Below are positions 33,211-44,571 of a DNA stretch of 64,000 nt, piece after piece. The stretch's first letter is position 1. Every line of letters begins with the position of its first letter. Location of the stretch: NCBI GenBank assembly GCA_003290165.1, contig QNQO01000830.1:431409-495408 (forward strand), written 5' to 3'. Below the pieces are notes generated by a model. It saw only the letters and a list, made by a program, of their open reading frames with translations. It searched no databases and had not been told where the DNA came from. The DNA is from Berberis thunbergii. Lineage: Eukaryota > Streptophyta > Magnoliopsida > Ranunculales > Berberidaceae. The translations under genes were made by a program, and so were the position numbers.

Positions 33211-34029
33211 GCATCAAGCTTATATTCAGTTTTTTTTATTATTACGAAATGTTGAGTGCCACTTGTTTTTATTGGAGATAATTGGTTGTGATGATGAAAC
33301 CACAGCTTTATGCCAGTTTTGCTACTGAAAATTCTTCATAATTGGCTGTGTTTTTTTTTATGAATTATAATTGTGATTGTGTTGATTTGTAAATTAACTA
33401 GGGTATAACCCGTGCCGTGGGCATTCCATATACATTTTTTTGCTAAATATTATGTATTGAACACCCTTGCGACCATCCCTACTTTGGCCCTCAAGTGCAA
33501 GCCTATTTTAAGGTAAAATATATAGACTAATTATCAAATGAAAACTCTAAGGGAGCAAGAGTACAAATATGGGGAACTCACATCCATCTAGGAGATTCAC
33601 CTCTCTCAACAGCTGGGGTTTAACAACATGGATTTCTAAACTCAATCAACACTACACGACTAATCTCTCTTTAATTTTTTAATTTTTTTTTTCTATTCAA
33701 CAAAAATTCGGATCATAATCACAAAGCACATTAGCCAAATTGAGAGAAATTGACTGAACTCAAAGAGACCTAGACATAGGGTAGAAAATAAGGAGGTGTA
33801 GCTTTCAGCAATGGCAGCGGAATCCCTCTCGACGATCTCCAAAACTATGAGAATCTCAAAACTAAACCCATTAATTAAAAAAGATAGTATACAATATCTT
33901 TCATGCATAATCTTCTTAGTAATAGAGCAATCATTATCAATAGAAAACAAAATGGATACCAACTAACAAAAAAAGGATGAGTATGAGATAGGACTCACAG
34001 AAAGAATAGACTTGCTTCAAAGTTATCAC
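33211..34029. other. Gap in the CACTA-like region
   Basis: AT-rich DNA with no recognised exon. A minus-strand open frame at 33693-33962 shows no family signature. Confidence 0.3.
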
Positions 34030-34212
34030 CCCAAAACAATCCAAGTGCCTGGGTGTGAGAACCTATAAGTAACCTTGTGTCTTTTCTTGCCTTGGCAGTA
34101 CCCAATAAACGTGTTGTAATGAGATCCTTCTCAGCTGGTGAAGACATGTTAGTATGTAGCTGCTCAACGAATTGAGCAACTGTCACAATCGTATTTTCTT
34201 GATCATCAATTC
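34030..34212 (-). pseudogene. Captured U-box/ARM-repeat-like exon
   Basis: An exon between a CTGCAG acceptor and a GTGATA donor encodes VAQFVEQLHTNMSSPAEKDL then ITTRLLGTAKARKDTRLLIG and SHTQALGLF. It resembles the region just after the U-box in plant PUB43/SAUL1-type E3 ligases, but this rests on recall of a loose pattern. No neighbouring U-box exon was found. Same strand as the DDI1-like exon. Confidence 0.4.
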
Positions 34213-36098
34213 CTGCAGGTCCATTTAATTCCCAAATAGACATATTTAATCATGATTAGAAACTCATTATTTAATTCCATTGGAGTAAGACCACTTTAAA
34301 CTTATGATAAATAGCAGTTCAAAATATTCTAGTATATAGTTCGGTTTCTTAAATAAATGTGTTGTGATGAAGCTCCCTGTATGATATGAAGCAATAAAAC
34401 CAATTGGCAAAGTGATTGAGATTCAATCACCAAAGAAGCCCAAATGGACTTCTTCAAAATAGTAACATAATTGTATCCACCTACCACAACATTGATGTTG
34501 TGTGACACTTGAGATTTTATTTTCGAGGATTTCATTCTATGATACTAATTTGACGTTGTTGCATATTTCCATTTTTTCCTTCCATAATCAAACTTTCTTC
34601 ATGGAATATATGATCTCAATTATATATAGCTTATCAATAAGTGTTTGACACAATATAGGAGGTCTTATCCTATTCACCACATCACTTGGCATTTTTGTCC
34701 AAACTAAGCATATTGTAGCATCGGGTACCCAAATCAATATTTGGGGTTGTGTTGAATCTGACACTCCACACTGGAGTCATATTCAAGCACTCGAATTATT
34801 GTCCACTGCAACATACCAATGAATCATTTCTGGCTACATAATTCATGATTAGCTTAAAACTTACCTTGGCCGAGATGATGAAGACAATTGAGGTTCAGGT
34901 GAGGGAGACTTCGACATCTGAACAAATAATTAGTGTCCACTACCAATGAATCATTTCTGGTTACATAATTCATGATTAGCTTAAAACTTACCTTGGTCGA
35001 GATGATGAAGACACTTGAGGTTCAGGTGAGGGAGACTTCGACATCTGAACAAATAATTATCCACTCTAGCACTCGCCGACTCAACCCTAGCATCAAGTGT
35101 CCCAAAATATCGCTACTAAACTCCGAGTACACCCACGATCTACTACTGCATCAGCAATGAAAAGGATGTCATAAAGTAGCACACTTTCATTCAATCAAAC
35201 CAAACATTTTCCATAATTGGAATAAATAAAAGAGCTATCAACATTGAGATATATGTTTAATGATGCAAACTATTTAGTAATCACACTCCAATTGTACCAC
35301 TAAAACGCTTACAACCTCAACCTACATTTTACCTTAGAAACACAACATAAAGGTTCAGATCCATCCCACTGTTTAACAACAAAACCCAATTTTTCTCCAT
35401 TAAATGCCATAAAACAGTAAGCAAACCAGTATGATGAGATCAAATTGAGTGAAGAATTGAGACGTACCAGATACAACGCAAATGCCAAAGAGACCCTTTT
35501 ATCAAATCATTCCAAAATTTTACCTCCACCTCCTCTTCCTCTTCAGTCCCAAAACCATCACCCTTTCAATTCCACTGCATTCAACACAAATCCATAGGAG
35601 GGAGGAGGCATTCCACAATAAAGCTCCCAACTTTAACCACCCCAACTCTTTTTACTTCAATCCAAACAAACCCACAACCTTAAATCAATACATAGATCCA
35701 GATCTATTCAGAATTCCAACCAAAACAGTATAAAAATGATCAATCAGCAAAACTAACAAAAGGGGTTCGAGGAAACCTCAAATGAACTGACCCCAATCGA
35801 TCAAAATTTGATCTTGGAACCCAATTGGTGGGAAATGAGAGAGAACGGGACTGAGTGAGAGTTGTATAATAAAATCTTCCAAGAGGCAAAGACTTGCGTT
35901 TTAATTCTTCGACCTTTTTCTCATCAACAAATCTTCCAATAGACTTTTCTACCAAGCTGTATATGTATCAAATTTGAAAGAAAACTAATCAAGAACCACA
36001 TTATAAACCCATTAGAACATAGCATACAATGTCATTAAAACACATAAAAATTGAAAATTTAGGGTTTTGAGAAAAGGGGGTTTGATGGAGTTGCTTAC
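34213..36098. other. Gap with unassigned minus-strand open frames
   Basis: Apart from the tandem duplication at 34811-35070 nothing is recognised. The minus-strand frame at 35740-35955 (VEKSIGRFVDEKKVEELKRK) might be part of a captured gene. Confidence 0.3.
34811..35070. repeat. Tandem duplication, unit about 133 bp
   Basis: AATGAATCATTTCTGGCTAC at about 34811 recurs at about 34944. Both copies extend to GACTTCGACATCTGAACAAA with only a few differences. The small number of differences suggests a recent event. Confidence 0.85.
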
Positions 36099-36164
36099 AG
36101 ATTCATCTGGATCGACGTCGAGTGTGATGAATTGTTTGTCGGCGGTCATTACAGTGAGCTTCAT
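36099..36164 (-). pseudogene. First exon of a DDI1-like ubiquitin receptor
   Basis: ATG at 36164 begins MKLTVMTADKQFITLDVDPD followed by ES and a GTAAGC donor. This is the start of the N-terminal ubiquitin-like domain of plant DNA-damage-inducible protein 1 (DDI1), including its usual first exon boundary. Purine/pyrimidine-rich leader sequence lies upstream to 36330. No second exon (VENVKALLE) was found leftward, so I treat it as a captured fragment. Confidence 0.55.
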
Positions 36165-37352
36165 CTTCTCTTACAGGTTTTGGAGATTTGTGGTTTGGGT
36201 TTCAATGGGTATTTGAAGAAGACGATCTCAGAGGATAAGGAGGAGAAACGAGAGGGAGATGAGAGAAGGAATCGAGAAGAAGAAATACCCTTCTTCTCCC
36301 TTTGGCTATTGGAGCATGAAGAATCTGAGGAGAAGTAGGCTAGAGAATTGGAATCGCATAGGAAGAGATGAGAATTGGAGAGAGTGAGGAAACCATCGGG
36401 GGTTTGAAATTTCCACTTAAGTTCTGCCACAAACATAACTTTGCCACGTAGGACAAAAAACCTATCTGAATTGTAAAATAGATACCATTTGGATAGCATT
36501 TGTTGTAGTGTGATAAAATGGGTACATTTGCTGAAGATGGTATATCCATGTGTTCTGAAGTGTAGTGAGCTTCAAGACCCTTTTTTTTTAAAGGCAAGCA
36601 GGTTTTTTATAGGATTTCAGAGCCCATAAAGATGCCGCAAGCTGAGTTTGAACCCATCTGTCAAGCTCTAACCGTCAAGCTGTCATGCCATTGGCCCTAC
36701 ACCTCTAATGTACTTATATTTGGGACATGGATGTCATTGGTAGCCTAGATCTTCCATTTCTTGTACAGTTTGTGTTTGTTCATCTCAACATTAATTAGAA
36801 ATGTGGCAGGTAGATGTGTGTTGTTTAGAAGGAAATAAAAAATAAAAAACCTTTTGTACTCAAGGCTTAACAACAAGTCAGGAAAACATCCCACCTCACC
36901 TACTTCTCCACTCCGGAGTTAATATTGTGTACAATCAGGCCCGACCTTGAGGCTAGTTCAACTAGGCAAGCTACCTTGGGCACCCAAACATTTTTTTTAA
37001 TGATTTTGGGGCCACTTTTAGGAAAAATTAGAGCATGTTTTCACTTTTATAAAAAAAAACAAGTTTTTACGAAATTTCATTATATTTAGGCCTCATTGTT
37101 TTTGTGCATATTGTTAGTTTTAGCTTGGTGGTTTGATTGTATTTTTTTATTTGGAAATGTTTGAGGTTCAAAACATGCCAAGTGTATTTTATCTCCAAAA
37201 ATCTAGAAAGCCAGACCGTTAGCGCTAGGGTGGCTTCCTGTATATGTGATTATGTTCGAATGGGGCATTATGGGCATCTCTAGGATGATGGAGGGTATTG
37301 GGCCTGACCTGGCTCTCTAGACAAGTTCATTTTATCTATTCATTTTTTTTAC

Positions 37353-37544
37353 CAACAATTCTAGCCAGCCAGGGCTACTAGCCACTTTTGGGTCAAGGTA
37401 GAGGTTTTTTACACTTCTACTCCTATAGATTATGTTTGTGGTTGTGTTTTAAAGAAAATGGGTAAATATGTAAAAAAAAAAAAAAAAAAAAAAAACCCCT
37501 ACCCTGACCCAAAAGTGACTATGAGCCTTGGCTGCCAAGAATTG
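37353..37544. mobile_element. MITE of 192 bp, Mutator-like
   Basis: Inverted arms of about 55 bases (CAACAATTCTAGCCAGCCAG ... and the reverse complement of CTTGGCTGCCAAGAATTG) flank a T/A-rich core. TTTTTTTAC stands directly before and after it (a 9 base duplication within poly-T), as expected for Mutator-type MITEs. Confidence 0.6.
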
Positions 37545-38377
37545 TTTTTTTTTTTACTAGGGTCCCATTCTAAGCATATCTCAAACCCTTGTAGGTTCAT
37601 TTAATGTGCTTTGTTTTCTGATTATTTCTTATTTTTGTTGTTGTTGTTATTTTTTGTTGAAAACATGTTCTGATATTTATTCTCACTTTTCTGTAAAATT
37701 TATGGAGATTCTTAAATGAGAAAGGAATTTAGATTATATTTGTTGATAATTTATTTTGACATCTCGATTTTATAGTTCAGTTGTTGTGCATAATTTGTCT
37801 GAATGAAGTCTATGACAGTGACTGAGAAGAAAGGGAAGGAGATTTACTTTGTTTGAATTGATGGACATGTCTTTTTTACATGTTTGGTCTCTTATGCAAT
37901 TCTAGAGCTATCTATTGGTATTTTCCAACTAGTAATTCACTTCTTTCAGCTATCTTGGATGCCTGATATGTTTAAAGACTTTTCTTATTTCGTTATTTGA
38001 AGATGACAAAATAGTATCCACTGATTCATTAAAATGTTTGTATGCTTTCTTAAATGAATTTTCCTTACTCTGACTCATTACAAATTAAAGTATCTCGGTT
38101 AGTCGTGATGGTGCTTGTGATACGATATCCTAAATGAAATTGAAGGAGAGTATTTACCTTGAGAAGTTTCCATGAATTGACAAGATTTGTAGGTGGTTTA
38201 GTGAAGAAAATTTGGCAGTATTGATAGTGCTAATGTCATTTCTTTGATTCGATGTCAGATTATAAGCCATGTCATTCCCCTGCATTGGCTAGATTGAGAT
38301 CCTAATTGGATTATTAGTTTCAGGGAACCGATAGTAAGATTTATCATTTGGATGTGAGTTCATAGGCGCCATTAATT

Positions 38378-38378
<1 letters not shown>

Positions 38379-38414
<36 letters not shown>
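38379..38414. repeat. (GAT)n microsatellite
   Basis: About twelve uninterrupted ATG/GAT triplets. Confidence 0.95.
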
Positions 38415-38415
<1 letters not shown>

Positions 38416-39515
38416 AGTCCTTTATTTCTAAACTCTGTATGTACATAGCATGATCATGTTGTTTTTGTAGTCTCAATGGTTTTAGCTACCAGTTCAGGTG
38501 TCTTGTTATGGATCAAATGAATGACACTGAAATGGTTTTTGTTTCCAGGAGACTAACTTCAATGATTGGAAACGGGTTGTCCAAAAAATATCTAGATTTC
38601 TAAAGTTGATACGACATTTATGAATATTAGACCTTTGAAATATATTCGACAAGTTCTATCTTTTTGCAATATAAAGATTCATATTACTCACTCTTTTACT
38701 CTTTGCTGCATGCAGACTATTGATCTTTGATTTGGTTAACTTTGATGTTATCTGTGATTAATTAATTTATTTATTTTCATTTATGCAGGCAACCAAGGAG
38801 TTCGAGTTAACATTGGAAAACAATCATCTCTTTTGAAACTTTATACTTCAGTTTGTGATTTTGAGTGAATTTCCAAGGATTTCAATGGATTTTCAAGTTT
38901 GACATATTCTTCTCCAAATTTGATGCAATTTTTCGAATGGCATATGACTGTAGGACTTCTAATGTCCCAACTACAAACTTAGGAATGAAGAGATTGCATT
39001 TTGTTTTTATGTAGTTGGAATAAACAAAGTGTACCAAGCTAGTTCGTTATTATTTTTTTTGTTGGAATTAGAGATTATTGTCAATTCTTTTACATGTTTC
39101 GATTACATTGAGGACAAAATAAGAACACATACATTATTTCATATAGCTTCTGTTGGCACATTATTTTCTTACTACTTGTTTACTTTAAAATAAAAATAAT
39201 AATAAAATAAAACTTTGTAATTCATTTAAAATGTAGGTTTTGCTATATGTACCTTTGGGATTTGAATGTAATAGTCTATGAAGATTTTAGATGTGTACTA
39301 TCCATTTTTTAGTTTTTTTTATTTGAAAAATGTTTGAAGTTAGCTATAGTTTCTAAATGATACAAAGTAAAATTGAGTATGAACTTCATTTGAAATTAGT
39401 ATTAGCTAGTGTATGTAACTATATAAAATTTAGTATTAGTTTTATCATGTTGCAATTATTTCATTAGTATGGGTTGGTTGTTGATACAAATATTAGCATC
39501 ACCTCATTTGGTATG

Positions 39516-39734
39516 TGTTAGGAGATTATTTAGGAGGTTTATTCCTTTATTCTAGGATAACTATATATGGGCACTTGCTTTGTTATAGAAAACTACTTCC
39601 TCAAGAAGTTTAATATTTCCTAAACTATTGCTAGGTATTATGAGAAATTAGGGAAGCTACTGTTGGACGTCTTGTCTAAATATTTTCCATTGAGTTAATG
39701 AGAATACAGAAAAACAATTATCCTAAATCTTTCA
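39516..39734 (+). repeat. Copia 5' LTR
   Basis: 219 bp starting TGTTAGGAGATTATTTAGG and ending AAATCTTTCA. Matches 42570-42648 plus 44339-44495. Confidence 0.92.
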
Positions 39735-39747
39735 TGGTATCAGAGCC
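39735..39747 (+). other. Copia primer-binding site (initiator tRNA-Met)
   Basis: TGGTATCAGAGCC immediately after the LTR is the standard plant copia primer site, complementary to the 3' end of initiator tRNA-Met. Confidence 0.92.
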
Positions 39748-39784
39748 AAAATTGCTTCTTCAAAAATTTTTTCCCTAAACCATG

Positions 39785-40215
39785 GCAGGCGGCGCTACCT
39801 CCACCACCGGTTAAAATTCATCCTAGTTCGCCTTTCTACTTAGGGTCGCAAGATCGACCAGGCGACTTCATTACCCCAATTCGCTTCAAGCTTGACAATT
39901 TTGATGATTGGTCTCATGCCATTCGAGTAGCCCTTTCCTCTAGGCGCAAATTTGGATTTCTTGATGGGACGATCACGGATTTTGTCTCACCTTGTACGAA
40001 TGATGATTGGGTCACGATCCACTGCATGCTTGTGTCATGGCTCACGAATACAATTGACCCCAAGGTACGTTCTATTCTATCAAATTATGATAATGCCAAA
40101 CGCTTATGGGATGACTTGCATGAACGATTCTCGATCGTGAATGGTCCGCATATTCACCAACTTAAGGGAGATATTAATCGCTGTGAGCAAAATAAAACTA
40201 TGCCTGTTGCTAATC
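39785..40215 (+). pseudogene. Copia gag, N-terminal part
   Basis: From ATGGCAGGCGGC. SSPFYLGSQDRPGDFITPIR then FKLDNFDDWSHAIRVAL is the plant copia gag N-terminal motif. In the next pieces SNYDNAKRLWDDLHERFSIV and NGPHIHQLKGDI continue it. The initial frame is shifted and Gag breaks off at about 40215, where integrase sequence begins. The zinc knuckle and protease are missing. Confidence 0.8.
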
Positions 40216-40710
40216 TATTTTTGGGGAGAATGCGTTTTGGTCGTTGCTCACCTAATAAATCGGACTCCCTCTAGTGCTCTCTTAAACAAAACTCCATATG
40301 AAATGCTATTTGGTTGTACACCTTCTTTTAGTGACTTGCGAGTTGTTGGTTGCTTAGCTTATGCCCATAATCAACGCGCTAAAGGTGACAAGTTTGTCAG
40401 TTGAAGCCGTAAATGTGTTTTTGTGGGTTATCCGTTTGGTAAGAAGGGATGGAGTTTATTTGATTTTGAGAAAAATAAGTTCTTTGTGTCGAGAGATGTG
40501 AAGTTCTATGAAAATGTCTTTCCTTATTTGAATGTTGAAGTCACGAATCATACTCTTCCCCTTGACAGTGATGTGACTTATAATGAGGGAGCCCAGGAAG
40601 AGCTTATTGAAGGTATGGGGGATCATCAGGTGATGCACGAGGATGCCATCGTCGGTCCTCAAACGGTCTCTCCCACGACTAGCGTCACGCCTAGTAATGC
40701 TGAGCCATAG
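40216..40710 (+). pseudogene. Copia integrase C-terminal region
   Basis: LINRTPSSALLNKTPYEMLF then GCTPSFSDLRVVGCLAYAHN, one stop, then RKCVFVGYPFGKKGWSLFDF and KFFVSRDVKFYENVFPY. These are the end of the integrase core and the SH3-like domain of copia integrases. The zinc domain and DDE catalytic residues are lost in the internal deletion that joins it to gag. Confidence 0.85.
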
Positions 40711-41059
40711 TTTATCGCGTTCGTGCCAAGTGAAAATGCTCGGGATGTGCCACCAGTGGATGCTTCATCCTCGGCTGTCGGGGGGTAGATGGTGCTCCCG
40801 ACGAAACGGGGAGGGATAGTTTGGGTCGCGGGTTCCGGGAGAAGTTCCCATCAGTAAATTTGAAAGACTTCGTGACACATACGGTTATCAAGGACAGTCC
40901 ATCTCTCGCTCCATCTGCTCCGCCATATCACACTCCCTCAGGTACGCCTTTTCCTATAGCACATTATGTTAGTTGTGATCAATTTACTGTGAAACACCGG
41001 AATTTTCTTGCAGCTGTAACTGCAGGTGTTGAGCCACAGTCTTTTAAGGAGGCTGCAAA

Positions 41060-41760
41060 AGAAGATGGTGTACTGCTATGCAAAAGGAAATTCGTGCTTT
41101 GGAAGATAATGGCACTTGGACTATGGAAAAATTACCTCCTGAAAAGAAAGCTCTCGGAAGTAAATGGGTGTACAAAATTAAGTACAACTCAGATGGTAGC
41201 ATTGAGAGGTTAAAAGCCAGATTAGTTGTTTTCGGTAATCATCAAGTTGAAAGAATTAATTATAATGAGACATTTTCCCCAGTCGCAAAAATGGTGACAG
41301 TTAGAGTTTTTCTGGCCATTGCAGCATCCAAGCATTGGGAGTTGCATCAGATGGATGTTCATAATGCCTTCCTTCACGGCGATTTAGATGAGGAGGTGTA
41401 TATGAAACTTCCGCCAGGTTTTAGCTCCACTGATTCTGGTTTGGTTTGTCGTTTGCGTAAATCGCTGTATGGTTTGAAACAGGCACCTCGATGATGGTTT
41501 GCAAAGCTTGTGACAGCTTTAAAGGGGTACGGTTTTCTTCAATCCTACTCCGATTATTCCCTATTTACTTACTCTAAAGGGTTTGTACAGATCAACGTCT
41601 TAGTATATGTTGATGATTTGATAATCTCTGGTAATGATTCCGCTGCGGTGACGACTTTCAAAGCCTATTTGAGTCAATGTTTTTATATGAAGGATCTTGG
41701 TGTGCTTAAATATTTTCTTGGCATTGAAGTGGCTAGAAACTCCTCAGGGTTGTTTTTATA
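41060..41760 (+). pseudogene. Copia reverse transcriptase with a single stop
   Basis: [20 protein letters not shown], then [29 protein letters not shown] and [10 protein letters not shown], a TGA (41492-41494) where the family usually has Cys, then WFAKLVTALKGYGF and LVYVDDLIISGND with the catalytic YVDD (41606-41617) intact. One additional frameshift lies at about 41080. Otherwise the domain is well preserved. Confidence 0.9.
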
Positions 41761-42562
41761 TCAAAGGAAATATGCCCTTGATATTATTTCAGAGGCAGGA
41801 CTATTGGGCTCGAAGCCGGCTTCATTCCCGATTGAACATAATCATCAACTAGCGCGTGCCAAGGGGCATTTTCTTACGGATCCCAAGCCCTATAGGTGTT
41901 TGCTTGGGCGTCTTATCTATTTGGCGGTTACTCGTCCTGACTTGGCATACTCGGTTCATGTCTTGTCACAATTCATGCAGGAGCCGCGACAAGAACATTG
42001 GGATGCTGCATTGCGGGTTGTTCGCTATTTAAAGAAATCCCCGGGTCAGGGCATTCTATTACGTTCAGACAGTGAGTTATCTTTGACAGGTTGGTGTGAC
42101 TCGGATTGGGCAGCTTGTCCCCTTACTCGACGGTCTCTTACTGGGTGGTTTGTGTTTTGGGGGCATTCGCCAATTTCATGGAAAACTAAGAAGCAGCATA
42201 TTGTGGCTCGTTCTTCGGCAGAGGCCGAATATCGCTCTATGGCTTCTGTTACTTGTGAATTAAAATGGTTGAAGGATCTACTTTTGAGTTTGGGAATCCA
42301 TCATCCTAAGGCGATTCCTCTTTTTTGTGATAGTCAGTCCGCGTTGCATATAGTGCAGAATCCGGTATTTCAGGAACGCACGAAGCACATTGAAGTTGAT
42401 TGTCATTTCGTGCGAGATGTTATCCAGGAAGGTCTTATTGCTCCGACTTATGTGTCGGCGACAGACCAATTGGCGGATATTTTTACCAAGGCTTTGGGAA
42501 AGAAGCAATTTGATTTTCTCCTTGACAAGTTGGGCATTTTAGACTTGCATGCTCCAACTTGA
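41761..42562 (+). pseudogene. Copia RNase H and C-terminus
   Basis: Open to the natural stop: GRLIYLAVTRPDLAYSVHVL, SLTGWCDSDWAACPLTRRSL (catalytic Asp in C-D-S-D-W), QHIVARSSAEAEYRSMASVT (catalytic Glu), LFCDSQSALHIVQNPVF and TKHIEVDCHFVRDVIQEGLI. All active-site acidic residues are present. It is joined in frame to RT from 41510. Confidence 0.9.
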
Positions 42563-42569
42563 AGGGGGG
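42560..42569 (+). other. Copia polypurine tract
   Basis: GAAGGGGGG directly before the TGTTAGG start of the 3' LTR. Confidence 0.85.
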
Positions 42570-42648
42570 TGTTAGGAGATTATTTAAGATGTTTATTCCT
42601 TTATTCTTTCTTTTATTCTAGGATAGCTATATATGAGTACTTGCTTTG
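42570..42648 (+). repeat. Copia 3' LTR, first part
   Basis: Begins TGTTAGGAGATTATTTAAG. It has a 14 bp internal expansion of TTTATTCTTTC relative to the 5' LTR. Interrupted after GCTTTG by a solo LTR. Confidence 0.9.
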
Positions 42649-44338
42649 TGATATACACGTAATTATTACAAAATATATCCCTTAATTTATATATATTAGT
42701 GCTTCAATTAATATATTTTATTCTAATTATTTCATTTTCATGTTTTTGTATGAATTTGCGCGTGAACGATAAAATCGCATTAAGGCGACAATTTGAGAAA
42801 ATGATTAATTTGTTGACTCTAGCGGTGGTACAAAATAACGGTTCACATATCTAAACCTAACCCAAATAAGCCTAGGTCTACTTAAATTAATTAAGCCCAA
42901 GCCCAGAAAGCTAGAAACTTAAGCCCAGCCTAACAAGGAAACATGGGAACTCTATTTAGGTTTTTCTCTTCCCTTCTCTTTGGCACTCTACTCTTACACG
43001 TTTTCTGTTCATCCTCTCTTTTCCAGCCGCCATCACCACCTCCACCTGGCAGAGACATAGAGCCCTGTGTCTCTCGCCACTAACCAACCACCATCTCGCC
43101 ACCATCCAAGCCACCGCCGTCCCTGTTTCCTCCACGCACCCTGTTCCTGTCTTTTCTTCACCTCGCCACCGTCCAGCATCCTTCATCACGAACCAAGCTC
43201 ACTCCACCACCGCCGCGACAGAGTCGCCTCTCTCTTTTAGAGCCACCACCACCGCGACAGAGTCACCAACACTGCGACAGAGCACCTCCCTGTTTCGCTC
43301 CCTCGTTATCTTTCTCCTTCGAGTTTGTATCCCTCTCATTGTTTCCATCCCTCTCTCTGTTCTTGCAGGTGCCAGAGACGATCGGAGAACGAAGGAGCTC
43401 GCGAGGAGTGCAGTCGAAGCGGCGGCGCTGGTCGCGGTTCACTGGAGAAGACGAATCAGAGATTTGGCGGGAATCAATTGTTTTTCAAACAGTTGGCTAT
43501 TCGCACCTCAGTCCATTGTTGTGTACCACGACAGTGCAGCTGCTGAGATTTCTCGGAATTCTTGCGCGTACAGGAAGTAATGGATTTCACCTCCACTGAT
43601 GCTGTGACCACCACCACCATGAGTCACTAAACACCACGCAAGGTGAAGAGGTGAACCCCTAGATGTAACACACTAAATTAGTATTTGTTTCGCTTTAAGT
43701 TTTCACGACGAATAATGATGTTTAATGATTCTCACTTTTATTTAATATAGAAATTTATGTTGTTTCAATGACAAGGATTTCATGGATTTATTGGTAGATT
43801 ATTATTATTTCGGTGGTTATCTTTTCTTCTCCATATAAGCTTAGTCACGCTTTTCTTATGTGTGGAATGTTTAAGAATCAATTGATTCTGGTAGGTGAGT
43901 TATATGTGATCGTCATTTATTACGATATTGTCTCCGGTTATATCGTAAGTTTAGGATATCACATATGACCAACCTTTGTGTTTGTTTTTAGAAGAAGTGA
44001 AATCTAAAATTCATTTACATTAGGGTATATTAATGCATAAAAGATAATTTTTCTGATTACGTCGTTTGGGATGTGAAACACGTAGTTGAGTCATCATAGC
44101 GAATCAATACTAGTTGGCGCGTGAAGTCTTGGAAGGATTCTTGGAACCTTGTGATTTTTCCAAACTTAATTTTCATTAAATTAAATTCAATTTCGTATTT
44201 TAAATTTGTTAGAATTTTTTAACTTTAGTTTCGCATAGTTTGTCTTCCTTAACCTTGTTTTGTAGATTGTTTTTCCTCATGGGATCGACACTTCATTCTT
44301 TACTGCAATTGATCGCGTGTACTGTTTGGGCATAATCA
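42649..44338 (+). mobile_element. Solo gypsy-type LTR of 1.69 kb inside the copia 3' LTR
   Basis: Starts TGATATACACGTAATTATT and ends GTTTGGGCATAATCA, with CTTTG duplicated at 42644-42648 and 44339-44343. It contains no gag-pol. A CATGGGATCGACACTTC block before the end resembles the GGGATCGACAC region near the end of Athila-type LTRs. The open frames inside are not genes. A solo LTR arises by recombination between the two LTRs of a full element. Confidence 0.8.
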
Positions 44339-44495
44339 CTTTGTTATAGGAAACTACTTCCTCAAAAAATTTAATATTTCCTAAACTATTGTTAGGTATT
44401 ATAAAAAATTAGGGAAGCTACTGTTGGACTTCTTGTATAAATATTTTTCATTGAGTTAATGAGAATACAGAAAAACAATTACCCTAAATCTTTCA
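44339..44495 (+). repeat. Copia 3' LTR, second part
   Basis: Resumes at CTTTGTTATAGGAAACTACT and ends CTAAATCTTTCA, followed by the GTATG duplication. Confidence 0.9.
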
Positions 44496-44571
44496 GTATG
44501 GGCACAAAAGTGTTACAATTCATTTTAGCAACATGTAAGAGCCATAACAAAAACTCTTTTACGGTGTAGTG

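Larger units (their letters stand above)
36600..39515. other. AT-rich non-coding stretch of the CACTA-like region
   Basis: No gene recognised. A small MITE (37353-37544) and a GAT microsatellite (38379-38414) are listed separately. Around 36930-37010 a GGCCCGACCTTGAGGC / GGGGCCACTTTTAGG tract looks like an old repeat. Confidence 0.35.
39516..44495 (+). mobile_element. Ty1/copia retrotransposon with internal deletion
   Basis: LTRs TGTTAGGAG...CTTTCA at 39516-39734 and 42570-44495 (the latter split), a perfect GTATG duplication at 39511-39515 and 44496-44500, an initiator-Met primer site and a polypurine tract. Gag, the integrase C-terminus, RT and RNase H are present. Protease and the integrase core are deleted. 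Confidence 0.92.
31345..44571. mobile_element. Candidate CACTA-type element, interrupted by a copia element
   Basis: CACTACACCAAAATGACAA at 31345 and ...TTTTACGGTGTAGTG ending 44571 are inverted. The interior holds a Transposase_24-like fragment typical of En/Spm elements. Flanking triplets CAT and TGT do not match and subterminal repeats are not evident, so the pairing is uncertain. Another TAGTG end (TTTGTTGTAGTG, 36510) is an alternative right border. Confidence 0.4.

Noticed and set aside
43325..43599. Two overlapping open frames in GC-rich DNA
   Set aside because: Inside the solo LTR bounded by the CTTTG duplication. Such LTRs often carry GC-rich leader-like sequence.
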